Below, one piece after another: positions 9,587 through 18,157 of a stretch of DNA of 64,000 nt. Under the pieces are notes generated by a model. That model saw nothing but the letters and a program-made list of their open reading frames with translations, searched no databases and was not told where the DNA came from. Positions within the stretch are counted from its first letter, which is position 1; each line of letters starts with the position of its first letter. The translations under genes and the position numbers were made by a program. Source of the DNA: an uncultured Clostridia bacterium. Lineage in GTDB: Bacteria; Bacillota; Clostridia; TANB77; CAG-508. The stretch spans positions 62,001 through 126,000 of the forward strand of contig CAKPRG010000001.1 of the NCBI GenBank assembly GCA_934182465.1, given 5' to 3'.

Positions 9587-9671
9587 ATTAATTCCTCCTT
9601 TGTTTTAATATATTACAATTTTATTTATAATATATTAAAACTTTATTAAAAGTTTATGAATTCTTTGTGAA

Positions 9672-9704
9672 AAAAATTCCCTTGAATTTTCAAAGGAATT
9701 TCTT
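9672..9704 (-). terminator. Terminator downstream of the amylase gene
   Basis: On the minus strand AAATTCC-TTTGAA pairs with TTCAAG-GGAATTT and is followed by TTTTTTC. It is placed after the amylase stop, beyond the 9711-9850 repeat-like element. Confidence 0.6.
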
Positions 9705-9710
9705 TTATTT

Positions 9711-9850
9711 TATAATAGGAAAGTGCTCTGCACTTCCTATTATAAAAAGGCTTACGCCCAACTTTGCACACAAGTTTTTAAAAAAAACTTGGCGCAACGA
9801 ACAAAGACGTGGACATTTGCATAAAATTTTGTCTTCTGCAATTATCATAA
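9711..9850. repeat. Intergenic palindromic element, possible dispersed repeat
   Basis: It starts with a long imperfect palindrome (TATAATAGGAAAGTGC ... GCACTTCCTATTATA, 9711-9744), followed by an inverted pair around AAGTTTTTAAAAAAAACTT and a stretch richer in G and C than its surroundings. An open frame across it (plus strand, 9667-9879) has no ribosome binding site and runs into the amylase gene, so I do not call it a gene. The composition and symmetry suggest a small non-autonomous repeat (MITE-like). Only one copy is in this window, so repetition is unproven. Confidence 0.45.
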
Positions 9851-9853
9851 TGT

Positions 9854-11314
9854 TCACTTTTGTTCTTTTATCCATATAGAAACACTACCATCTTTGCAAC
9901 TGAAAACACCATTTCCATTTGCATCTACACTAACTGTTGAATCAATATTTCCTGTGCAATCATAAAATGTGCAACCTGCCAATTTTTTTCCAACATTCAT
10001 CATTTTAGTTCCACCTAAAGAATCTGTCATTAAAACAGCAATTCCGGAATTTATATGTTCATTATCTCCTGTTCTAGTAAAACCAACTATATTTTTATCA
10101 TCAAAATAATCATATTGTTCACCATAAGCATAATCTTTTCTTACTTTTAATATTTTATCTAACATTTCATTTTTGCTTATAACTGCTTTGTCTGGAATTC
10201 CAAAATAATCTCCATAAAATACACATGGTAATCCATCTTTTCTAAGTAAAATTAGACTATATGCCAATGGCTTAAACCAATCTAATATAAATGATTCCAA
10301 AGCTTGTCCTGGTTCTGTATCATGATTATCTACAAATGTAACTGCTTTGTCTGGTCTTGTTTTAACAAGTGTTCCTTCAAAAATCTCAGCCATATTAAAT
10401 TCACCATTACTTACAGAAGCTCTGTAAAAATTGTAGTGAAGAGGCACATCAAATAAAGACATACAGTTATCTGTTTTGTCTAAATATTCAATCATTGTAT
10501 TTATATTAGCACTCCAATATTCTCCAACTGCAAATAATTCTTTTCCACTATCTTGTCTAAGTGTTCCAAGCCATTCTGGAAAAAATTCTGCTCTTATATG
10601 TTTAACAGCATCTAATCTAAATCCATCAATTCCTGTAAAGTTTAGATACCATCTTCCCCATTTTTTTAATTCTGCTACTACATCAAAATTATTAAGATCT
10701 ATATCAGCTCCCATTAAGTAATCAAAGTTGCCATTTTCTTTATCTACATTATCGTCCCAATGTTTACCATAAAATTTATAAATTGAAGTTGTAGATGTTG
10801 CTTCATCCCAATCTACTCCATGAAAATGTGTCCAATTCCATTTAAAATCTGAATATGTATTTCCTCTACCTGGAAATACATATTTAGTCCAAGCCTTTAT
10901 TGGTTTAGCATCACTTAAGCTAATATTTCTATCTTTTGCATCATCTTGAACTGCCAAAACTTCTTCTGTTTCATCAGCACCCAATTTATGATTTAAAACA
11001 ATATCTGCTAATACTCTTATATTATTTTCTTTTAATGTTTTTACTGCATTTAAGTATTCATCTTTTGTTCCATACTTCGTAGGAATAGAGCCTTTTTGGT
11101 CAAATTCTCCTAAATCATATAAATCATATACACCATATCCAACATCATTTTTTCCACTTGCAGCTTTATAAGCTGGTGGAAGCCAAATATCTGTTATTCC
11201 AATACTATTTAGGTGTTTCGCATCATTTGTAACTTTATTCCAAAGTGTAGAATCACTAGGCAGATACCACTCAAAATACTGCATCATTGTATTGTTACTA
11301 GTCAAATCTATCAC
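9854..11314 (-). CDS. Cytoplasmic alpha-amylase (GH13)
   Basis: A 486-residue GH13 enzyme that hydrolyses alpha-1,4-glucans. There is no signal peptide, so it probably acts on internal maltodextrin or glycogen, like E. coli AmyA. The four conserved regions are present: DIVLNH, GFRLDAVKH (nucleophile D235), VGEYW (acid/base E265) and FVDNHDTE (D332). The domain order is a (beta/alpha)8 barrel with domain B inserted after region I, then a C-terminal beta domain. It begins close to the SDR gene and both may share a transcript. Confidence 0.94.
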   Translation of the reverse strand: MIDLTSNNTMMQYFEWYLPSDSTLWNKVTNDAKHLNSIGITDIWLPPAYKAASGKNDVGYGVYDLYDLGEFDQKGSIPTKYGTKDEYLNAVKTLKENNIRVLADIVLNHKLGADETEEVLAVQDDAKDRNISLSDAKPIKAWTKYVFPGRGNTYSDFKWNWTHFHGVDWDEATSTTSIYKFYGKHWDDNVDKENGNFDYLMGADIDLNNFDVVAELKKWGRWYLNFTGIDGFRLDAVKHIRAEFFPEWLGTLRQDSGKELFAVGEYWSANINTMIEYLDKTDNCMSLFDVPLHYNFYRASVSNGEFNMAEIFEGTLVKTRPDKAVTFVDNHDTEPGQALESFILDWFKPLAYSLILLRKDGLPCVFYGDYFGIPDKAVISKNEMLDKILKVRKDYAYGEQYDYFDDKNIVGFTRTGDNEHINSGIAVLMTDSLGGTKMMNVGKKLAGCTFYDCTGNIDSTVSVDANGNGVFSCKDGSVSIWIKEQK

Positions 11315-11366
11315 TCCTAATTTTTTTCTTCTATAATTATCTCACTATATTTATTAATTTGCAAAT

Positions 11367-12122
11367 TTATTTCTCTTTTTTATCTTTTGATTTTTGTGTA
11401 TGATAAGAAATTTCTGTTACTAAATTATCTGGTGATATTTTAGATAAAAATTTTACACATTTGATTGTAAAACTTGGCAGAATAATTTCTTTGCCTTTAA
11501 GCATTTTATCTATTGCATATTTAGCAACATATTTACTTGTTACTCCTCTTATACAAAAACGAACTCCAGCAACATCATTAAATTCTGTTTTTACAGGTCC
11601 TGGACAAAGAACAGAAATTTTTACATTTGATTTTTCTTTTTTTAATTCTTTTCTAATCGCTCTACTTAAAGAAACTACATAATTTTTTGTAGCATAGTAA
11701 GTAGCCATTAGTGGTCCTGACATAAAACCAGCAATAGAAGCTACATTTAATATATATCCGCTATCTCTTTTTTCCATTTCTTGAACATACAATTTAGTTA
11801 AAATATGAACTGCTACTATATTTGTATCAATCATGCTTAATTCTTTTTGTAAATCTGTTGAGTCAAAATGTCCAAAAAGTCCAAATCCTGCATTATTTAC
11901 TAGTATATCTATATCTTTATGTTCCTCAAAAAGTTTAATACAATTTTCTTTTTTACTCACATCTAAGCATACTATTTCTACATTTGTATTTAATTCTTTT
12001 TTTAAAATTTCTAAATTTTCTTTTCTTCTAGCAACTATTACTAAATCATATCCTAATTTTGATAAATATCTAGCAATATCTCTTCCAATTCCAGAAGAAG
12101 CTCCTGTAATTAAAGCTCTCAT
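11367..12122 (-). CDS. Short-chain dehydrogenase/reductase
   Basis: A 251-residue classical SDR with an N-terminal Rossmann fold. It has the TGASSGIG cofactor motif, the NNAG motif (LVNNAGFGLFG), a catalytic Ser in the NVASIAG stretch, and the YxxxK pair (YYATK). The basic residues after beta-2 (ARRKENLE) suggest NADP(H) preference. The substrate is unknown. The hydrophobic C-terminus (ILPSFTIKCVKFLSKISP) resembles membrane-associated SDRs of the DltE type. It lies 27 bases downstream of the patatin gene in the same direction, probably in one operon with mscS. Confidence 0.88.
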   Translation of the reverse strand: MRALITGASSGIGRDIARYLSKLGYDLVIVARRKENLEILKKELNTNVEIVCLDVSKKENCIKLFEEHKDIDILVNNAGFGLFGHFDSTDLQKELSMIDTNIVAVHILTKLYVQEMEKRDSGYILNVASIAGFMSGPLMATYYATKNYVVSLSRAIRKELKKEKSNVKISVLCPGPVKTEFNDVAGVRFCIRGVTSKYVAKYAIDKMLKGKEIILPSFTIKCVKFLSKISPDNLVTEISYHTQKSKDKKEK

Positions 12123-12149
12123 AAAATCCTTTCTAATATTACTACTATA

Positions 12150-13007
12150 TTATTCTTCTATAAGTTTTAATATTTCTTCTTTATTATTCATAATTGTATC
12201 ATAACCAATTTTGAAAACTTTATCAACATCATCAACTTCTAAAAGACTTGTTCCTGCTGCATCAATTTCAATTGCTAAATCTGCTTCTGCTTGTGCTTTT
12301 CTTACATCTTTTAATGAAAATATATCAACAGCTCTAAGTAATATGGCAAATAAATTTGGTTCTGGTTTGTATTCATCTATTTTAAAACTTAATCCTAATG
12401 TTTTTGTTGCACCCATATCTTTTAAAACATGGATTGGTAAATTATCTTTTGTTCCACCATCTATAAAATTATATCCCTTATATTCACATGGTGTAAAAAC
12501 AGCTGGAAAAGCTATACTAGCTCTTGTTGCAATGTCTACTGGGACATCATATAAATAATCTATATTTTCATTTTTCAAATCATATTTTCTAGATAAAAAT
12601 ATACATTCTTTAGTTGAGATTGTATCTACTGTTGCAATCGCATAAGGAATACTAATTTCATTCATATTTTTTATGTTTTTTTCCCTAGCACATTCCTTAA
12701 TTATATTTCCTATATTTTCACCTGGAATAAGTCCTTCTATTTTAGCAATACCACTACTTAGATATGTAACTCCTGCTTTAACTAATGGTTTTTTCGGTAT
12801 TTTTGTCATTTCTTTGTAGTAGCTTAGAAATCTTTTTAATATTTCATCTGTATCATATCCTAATGCATATATTGTTCCTATTAAAGCACCTGAACTTGTT
12901 CCTGATAAATAATCTATTTTTATATCTAAATCTTTTAATGCCTTTAGTGCTCCAATATGTGCAATACCTTTTAAGCCACCACCTGCTAAAGCTAAACCTA
13001 AGCTCAT
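12150..13007 (-). CDS. Patatin-like phospholipase (RssA/NTE family)
   Basis: A 285-residue lipid acyl hydrolase with a Ser-Asp dyad. The oxyanion loop is GGGLKG (residues 9-14), the nucleophile elbow GTSSG places Ser at residue 38, and the catalytic Asp sits in the DGG motif (FIDGGTKDNLP). There is no signal peptide, so it is probably cytoplasmic. Its ATG overlaps the mscS stop by one base (TAATG), with a GGAGGG ribosome binding site inside mscS, so the pair is translationally coupled. Confidence 0.92.
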   Translation of the reverse strand: MSLGLALAGGGLKGIAHIGALKALKDLDIKIDYLSGTSSGALIGTIYALGYDTDEILKRFLSYYKEMTKIPKKPLVKAGVTYLSSGIAKIEGLIPGENIGNIIKECAREKNIKNMNEISIPYAIATVDTISTKECIFLSRKYDLKNENIDYLYDVPVDIATRASIAFPAVFTPCEYKGYNFIDGGTKDNLPIHVLKDMGATKTLGLSFKIDEYKPEPNLFAILLRAVDIFSLKDVRKAQAEADLAIEIDAAGTSLLEVDDVDKVFKIGYDTIMNNKEEILKLIEE

Positions 13008-14074
13008 TAAATTTGTCCCTCCTGATTATTTATTAATAATGTTTGTGTTGGATATGCTAAATCTATATTTTCTTTTTCTATTAGCTCCAACAAATCACAT
13101 AATAATTCTTCTCTTAATTGTAAATATCTTACATAATCTTTTTCTTTTAGATATAAATAAATTTTTATATCATTGCTATATGCTGAAATATCGTTAAAAT
13201 TTACAACTACACTATCTGGTACAACATTTGGATTATTTTCTAATACAAATCTAATTTCTCTTACTATTTTTTTAATTTTTTCTGCATTTGTTTGCATACT
13301 AAGTCCTAAAGTTAAATCAAATCTTCTAGTAGCAAGTTTATTCCAGTTTGTAACATAAGATGTAGCTATTGTTGCATTTGGTATATTAATAATTGAATTA
13401 TTAGCTGTTTTTATACGAGTACTTCTAAATGTAATATCTGTAACAGATCCTGAAAAAGTTCCAACTTCAATCCAATCTCCTATATTAAACGGTTTATCTG
13501 TAAGTATCGCAATACCACTTAATAAACTTTTTACTAAATCTTGTGCAGCTAAAGCAATTACAGCACTTCCTATTCCTAAACCAGCAGCTAATCCATTTAA
13601 GTTAATTTTATTCATATATAAGATTATGAAAAATGAAACAATCCAGATGAATCCTCTTGCTATTTTACAAATAAAATTGTTTACCATTTTGTTGCTAGAA
13701 TAATTAGTAAGTGATTTAAAAATTACTGATTTTGGATTAATTGCTGAAGTAATACATTTTGTAATAAATATCATCACTATTATTTTAAATATATCGTTTG
13801 ATATAACCATTACTTGCGAATTTACAGGTAATATTCTTATTGCTAAATATAAACCTAATAACGCAAAAAATGTTTTTAAAGGTTTATACATTACATCTTC
13901 TTTTATATCTTCTTTTTCTTTTCTTATTTTATTTACTACCTTTAAAACAATTTTTGCAAATAAACTTCTTGTTAAGAAAAATATAATTACTATTGCTATA
14001 GCTATTTGAATATCAAAAATAGCTATTAAATTTTTTATATCTATACTAACTAATTTCGCTTTTAGAGCTTCCAT
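13007..14074 (-). CDS. MscS-family mechanosensitive ion channel
   Basis: A 355-residue small-conductance mechanosensitive channel. It has several N-terminal membrane helices, then the pore-lining TM3 stretch rich in Gly and Ala (GLAAGLGIGSAVIALAAQD), then the MscS beta domain (FNIGDWIEVGTFSGSVTDI) and a C-terminal alpha/beta domain. I place the start at 14074, where GGAGG stands 5 bases upstream. An upstream ATG at 14140 has no ribosome binding site. It is the first gene of the mscS-patatin-SDR group. Confidence 0.92.
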   Translation of the reverse strand: MEALKAKLVSIDIKNLIAIFDIQIAIAIVIIFFLTRSLFAKIVLKVVNKIRKEKEDIKEDVMYKPLKTFFALLGLYLAIRILPVNSQVMVISNDIFKIIVMIFITKCITSAINPKSVIFKSLTNYSSNKMVNNFICKIARGFIWIVSFFIILYMNKINLNGLAAGLGIGSAVIALAAQDLVKSLLSGIAILTDKPFNIGDWIEVGTFSGSVTDITFRSTRIKTANNSIINIPNATIATSYVTNWNKLATRRFDLTLGLSMQTNAEKIKKIVREIRFVLENNPNVVPDSVVVNFNDISAYSNDIKIYLYLKEKDYVRYLQLREELLCDLLELIEKENIDLAYPTQTLLINNQEGQI

Positions 14075-14166
14075 AAATCCTCCATTTATAGCATATTTTT
14101 TATATGCTTTTTTCTTATGTTTTATAACATTACTTTCCATTATATAATTTTGTTATATTATATATT

Positions 14167-14203
14167 AAAAAATGCAAAAAGTATATTACTTTTTGCATTT
14201 TTT
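14167..14203. terminator. Strong hairpin with A/T flanks upstream of mscS
   Basis: Perfect arms (AAAAAATGCAAAAAGTA / TACTTTTTGCATTTTTT) with a 3-base loop. It lies between the Spo0E-like gene and mscS and would terminate the Spo0E-like transcript. Confidence 0.75.
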
Positions 14204-14327
14204 ATTTAAATTTTATTGTATTAATATTACAATTCATAATAATATATCATCAACTTTATGTATTGCTAAACTTATAAATATGTAACATAAATTCTATATA
14301 TCTCTAAAATTTTTACTTCGTTTTAAG

Positions 14328-14486
14328 CTATGTCTTACTAGTCGATTTTATATAGTTTTCTTCATAAAATTTTGCAATCAAGCCATCTAGTTCAACACTA
14401 AGTTCGTATATGATTGCATAATCTTTTCCTTCTGCAATGCTTGCATTAAGACGGTCTCTTAATTCACAAATCTCATCATTCAACAT
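14328..14486 (-). CDS. Spo0E-like sporulation regulatory aspartyl-phosphate phosphatase, 52 aa
   Basis: A 52-residue protein beginning MLNDEICELRDRLN. It contains the Spo0E signature S-x-x-L-D within ELSVELDGLIAKFY, in a predicted two-helix hairpin, which is the size and shape of the family. Spo0E proteins dephosphorylate Spo0A-P and hold back sporulation. A good ribosome binding site (AAGGAGAG) lies 7 bases upstream. A promoter-like pair and a Spo0A box precede it, suggesting feedback control by Spo0A. The gene is short and easy to overlook. Confidence 0.88.
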   Translation of the reverse strand: MLNDEICELRDRLNASIAEGKDYAIIYELSVELDGLIAKFYEENYIKSTSKT

Positions 14487-14529
14487 ACAATCACTCTCCT
14501 TAATTACATTTTTTCCTTAGTACACATTA

Positions 14530-14594
14530 AAAATAACATATTGCATCAGGAAAGTCAATAATATCACATCTTTTGATGATTTTTTCGTTCGACA
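14530..14594 (-). promoter_or_regulatory. Promoter and 0A box upstream of the Spo0E-like gene
   Basis: On the minus strand TTGACT (14553-14558) and TATTTT (14530-14535) are 17 bases apart. Upstream, TGTCGAA (14588-14594), the core of the Spo0A-binding 0A box, lies in TTTTGTCGAACG. Confidence 0.6.
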
Positions 14595-14608
14595 AAACTC
14601 GCCAATTC

Positions 14609-15400
14609 TTATCTATTTCTACTTTTTATAAGACCTTTCAACAAATAGTAACAAGAATAGATAAAAATTATAGCAGATACTAATTGTGACACTTTTATAT
14701 CTATAAACATTAGACTATCTTGTCTTAAACCTTCTATAAAGAATCTGGCCAATGAATATAATGCTAAATAACTAAAACAAATTTCGCCAGCAAATTTACG
14801 ATTTTTTTGCATTTTTCTTAAAATAAAATATATACAAACACAAGCTACACATTCATATAAAAATGTTGGATGTACTTCTATATATCCTTGTGCTGTATTA
14901 ATTCCCATTCTAAATATACTAGTAGTTTCTGTTCCAAAAGCTTCAATATTAAAAAAATTCCCCCATCTTCCTATTGCTTGTGCAATACTAACAAATGGCA
15001 CTATGTAATCAAAAAAATCTAATTTATTTATCCCATATTTTTCACACATTTTAATTATTACAATTGCTCCTGCAATAATACCACCATAAATCGCTAAACC
15101 ACCATTTTTAATATTTATTATTTCTAATGGATTTTCTAAATAATAAGAAAAATTAAATATTACGTAATATATTCTTGCACCAATTACACCAAACAATAAT
15201 GTAATTATCATAATTTCTAATAATTGATCAAAATCAATATAAAATTTTTCTTTGCTAATTTTACTAAGTACCAAAGCTACAACAATTCCTAATACTATAC
15301 AAACTGCATACCATCTTACATTTACGCCAAAGATAGAAAATGCTATTTGGGGTACATCTAATGTTATTCCTAATCCAGGAAATTTGACGACATCAATCAT
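14609..15400 (-). CDS. lgt: Prolipoprotein diacylglyceryl transferase
   Basis: Lgt transfers diacylglycerol from phosphatidylglycerol to the lipobox Cys of prolipoproteins in the membrane. The 263-residue protein has about seven membrane helices. Family signatures are seen as NGGLAIYGGIIAG and the Lgt box GRWGNFFNIEAFG with its invariant Arg and Asn. There is an extra hydrophobic segment at the C-terminus, as usual. It stands about 120 bases from neighbours on each side and is probably monocistronic. Confidence 0.96.
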   Translation of the reverse strand: MIDVVKFPGLGITLDVPQIAFSIFGVNVRWYAVCIVLGIVVALVLSKISKEKFYIDFDQLLEIMIITLLFGVIGARIYYVIFNFSYYLENPLEIINIKNGGLAIYGGIIAGAIVIIKMCEKYGINKLDFFDYIVPFVSIAQAIGRWGNFFNIEAFGTETTSIFRMGINTAQGYIEVHPTFLYECVACVCIYFILRKMQKNRKFAGEICFSYLALYSLARFFIEGLRQDSLMFIDIKVSQLVSAIIFIYSCYYLLKGLIKSRNR

Positions 15401-15526
15401 ATTGTTATTTGTTAATTCAATTATTTAAACTATAATCAATAATTGAATCAGCTCTCCTCTCTATTAAAAATTCTTTATATTACTTTACTATTTTTCATTT
15501 TCAATTTTTATTATATTTCAACTAAA

Positions 15527-16801
15527 TTAATTTAATGGTTTTATTATTGAAGTAACACTTTTTTCTTCAACCAACACTTCTTTTAATATTTCTTCTACTT
15601 CTGATTTTGTTAATGTATCAAATTCTTCAAAATATATAAAAGGTGTTAAATCTTTCATGTAATCTCCTAACAAATTATTTGCAATAACTGATATGTCATT
15701 ATATTCTTTTACATATTCACCATATAATTTTTTCTTAATTCTTAAAAATTCCTCTTCTTCAAATCCAGTTTGTTTAAATTTTTCAATTTCTTCTTTTATT
15801 CTTTCTATTACTTTTTCTGGCTGTGTTGATTGTCCTTGAATTAAAAAATGAGAATACGTTTTAGAAAATTCGTAATCATAACCAAGTTCTGAGTATATTA
15901 ATCCTTCATTATACAAATTTTGGTATAATTTTGAACTTCTACCTAAAATCAAATAAAAAATAATATCCATTGCTAAATCTTTTTTAGCAAATTTTTCTTT
16001 TTCAACTTTATCTTTATATCCTAATATAAAACAAGGTAAACTTATTTCCATTTTTTCTTCTACTGATTTTTGTGATATTTCTTCAGGCTCTTCTTCATAG
16101 ATTCTTTTTATTTCAGTATTATTTCTTGTTAAAGTTATTCTTTTTTCTATTTCTTGCAAGATTTCTTCTACTTTAAAATCTCCACAAACAATTAATACCA
16201 TATTATCTAATCTATAAAAAGTATTGTATATTTTGTACAATTTTTCTTTATTAATTTCTGCTATTGTTTCTTTAGTTCCTGCAACATCTATTCTGATCGG
16301 ATTTTTAGAATACATACATTTTATTGCATTCATATATAGTCTCCAATCAGGATAGTCATTGTACATCATTATTTCTTGTCCAATTATTCCACGTTCTTTT
16401 TCTACATTTTCGTCTGTAAAATATGGATTTTGAACATAATTCATAAATTCATCTAATGCTTCGTAAAAATTATCTGAACACTCATATAAATAAGCTGTCA
16501 TGCTATTACTTGTATATGCATTAGCATCTACACCTAAACTAGATAAAACATCTAAACTATTTTTTCCATTTTCTTGTTCAAATAATTTATGCTCTAAATA
16601 ATGTGCTATTCCATCAGGTACTTTAGTAGGTTCGTTATCTCCTGGTGCAATAAAATTATTATCTATAGAACCAAATCTTGTTCCCCATATTATATATTTT
16701 TTTTGAATATTTTTCCTTGGAAAAACCATAACAGTTAATCCATTTTTCATTTTTTCTATAAATACTTTCTCTTGTATTTTATTGTTTTCTATTATTTGCA
16801 C
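15527..16801 (-). CDS. yfmH: M16 family zinc peptidase, active partner (YfmH type)
   Basis: A 424-residue M16 (pitrilysin-type) peptidase. The inverted zinc motif HxxEH is present (AHYLEHKLFEQ), with the distal Glu expected about 75 residues on. It is 18 bases downstream of a second M16 gene that lacks the motif. The active/inactive pair is conserved in Firmicutes, where current annotation links it to EF-P modification (YfmH with YfmF). The role in this organism is inferred only from that pairing. Confidence 0.9.
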   Translation of the reverse strand: MQIIENNKIQEKVFIEKMKNGLTVMVFPRKNIQKKYIIWGTRFGSIDNNFIAPGDNEPTKVPDGIAHYLEHKLFEQENGKNSLDVLSSLGVDANAYTSNSMTAYLYECSDNFYEALDEFMNYVQNPYFTDENVEKERGIIGQEIMMYNDYPDWRLYMNAIKCMYSKNPIRIDVAGTKETIAEINKEKLYKIYNTFYRLDNMVLIVCGDFKVEEILQEIEKRITLTRNNTEIKRIYEEEPEEISQKSVEEKMEISLPCFILGYKDKVEKEKFAKKDLAMDIIFYLILGRSSKLYQNLYNEGLIYSELGYDYEFSKTYSHFLIQGQSTQPEKVIERIKEEIEKFKQTGFEEEEFLRIKKKLYGEYVKEYNDISVIANNLLGDYMKDLTPFIYFEEFDTLTKSEVEEILKEVLVEEKSVTSIIKPLN

Positions 16802-16819
16802 AACATTTTCCTCCTGATA

Positions 16820-18100
16820 TTATTCTCCTCTTAAAAAATATATTGTATTAATTTGAACTTGTTTAGCAAAATTAATTATTTCTTCCTTTGTAACAGATTC
16901 TATATTTTTTTCGTATGTTTGTAAATCAGTATTAGTTTTTGCTATTTCTTGACCTATATAATATACAACTTCTGAATCTTGTTCTTCTGGTACAGCTTTT
17001 ATTCCTGATATTAAATATTTTTTTGCATTTTCTATATCTATATCTGAAAATTGACCATTTTCTATATTTGACAATTGTTCTTTTATAATATTTAATGCCT
17101 TTTCATAATTTTCAATTTCTATTCCACATCTAATAAATATATTTAATTTTTGTTTTACAAAATTAGATTTTGTACTATATGCAAGACTTGCTTTTTCTCT
17201 AACATTTTGAAATAGCATTGAATTAGCACCATCTCCAAGTATAGCATTATAAACTAATGCAACACATTGTAAATTTTCTTGTCTACTTAAAACATCAAGT
17301 CCTATCACTAATTTTCCCTGAGTTATATTTAAATTTTCTGTAATTTCTTTAACTTTATCCACTTTTTGTTTAATTTCTGTGTATTCATTGTTTAGTTTAT
17401 AATTTTCAGCTCTTGGTATTAATTTTTGTATATTTTCATTTTTTTGTAATATGCTAGTTAAATTTTCTTCATTAATATTTCCAGAAATGAATATATCAAT
17501 TTTAGCTGATTGTATCAGTTTTTCATAATGCTCTGTTATACTTTCTTTTGTAATTTTGTCTATATCTTGTAAATTTCCAAATTTGAATAATCCAAATCCT
17601 TCATCACCATACATTGTATTTATACAATTTTCTAAAGCATAAGAATCTTTGTCATCAATTTTACTTTGTATAATTTTTCTAAGTTTTTCTTTTTCAGTTT
17701 TTAAAAACTCTTCTTTAAAAGTATTGTTTTCTAAAATAGGATTAAATACTATTTCTAATAATAAATTTATAGCATTTTCCATAAGGTTCTCGTTAGAATT
17801 TGCGTATTCATCTCTAATTGTTTCAATATAAAATTTTAAAACCTGATTATCTCCTATTTTATCTACTCCACAGTCAAAAGATGCTCCATACAAGTCATCT
17901 AATTTTTTGCTAATTTCTTCTTGTGTTTTATACTCATTGCACCCTCTTTTTAATAAAAATGGTAGTAATGCATTACTTGTAACATTTTCTTTTTCTAAAG
18001 GAGTAGTAAGTAGCACACACATTAAGTTTGTTTTAAAAAAATCTGTTTTAATAAAATGTAAATTTATTCCTTGTTTCAATTCTTTTTTGTTATCGTTCAT
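16820..18100 (-). CDS. yfmF: M16 family peptidase homologue, inactive partner (YfmF type)
   Basis: A 426-residue M16 homologue. At the place where HxxEH should be it reads LPFLLKRGCNEYKTQEEI, so the zinc site is missing and it is probably a non-catalytic partner of the neighbouring YfmH-type enzyme. The C-terminal half keeps the M16 fold stretches (REKASLAYS, GIKAVPEEQDSEV). The gene begins about 57 bases after the L,D-transpeptidase-side boundary and is followed by yfmH after 18 bases, so the two form an operon. Confidence 0.9.
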   Translation of the reverse strand: MNDNKKELKQGINLHFIKTDFFKTNLMCVLLTTPLEKENVTSNALLPFLLKRGCNEYKTQEEISKKLDDLYGASFDCGVDKIGDNQVLKFYIETIRDEYANSNENLMENAINLLLEIVFNPILENNTFKEEFLKTEKEKLRKIIQSKIDDKDSYALENCINTMYGDEGFGLFKFGNLQDIDKITKESITEHYEKLIQSAKIDIFISGNINEENLTSILQKNENIQKLIPRAENYKLNNEYTEIKQKVDKVKEITENLNITQGKLVIGLDVLSRQENLQCVALVYNAILGDGANSMLFQNVREKASLAYSTKSNFVKQKLNIFIRCGIEIENYEKALNIIKEQLSNIENGQFSDIDIENAKKYLISGIKAVPEEQDSEVVYYIGQEIAKTNTDLQTYEKNIESVTKEEIINFAKQVQINTIYFLRGE

Positions 18101-18157
18101 TATTTATCTCCTGTTTTATTTGTATTTATTATTTCCCATGCAAAAAAGATTATTCTT

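Noticed and set aside
9667..9879. Plus-strand 70-codon open frame
   Set aside because: It has no ribosome binding site, crosses a palindromic element and overlaps the amylase gene.
13007..14140. Upstream ATG at 14140 as start of mscS
   Set aside because: It has no ribosome binding site, whereas an internal ATG at 14074 has GGAGG at ideal distance.
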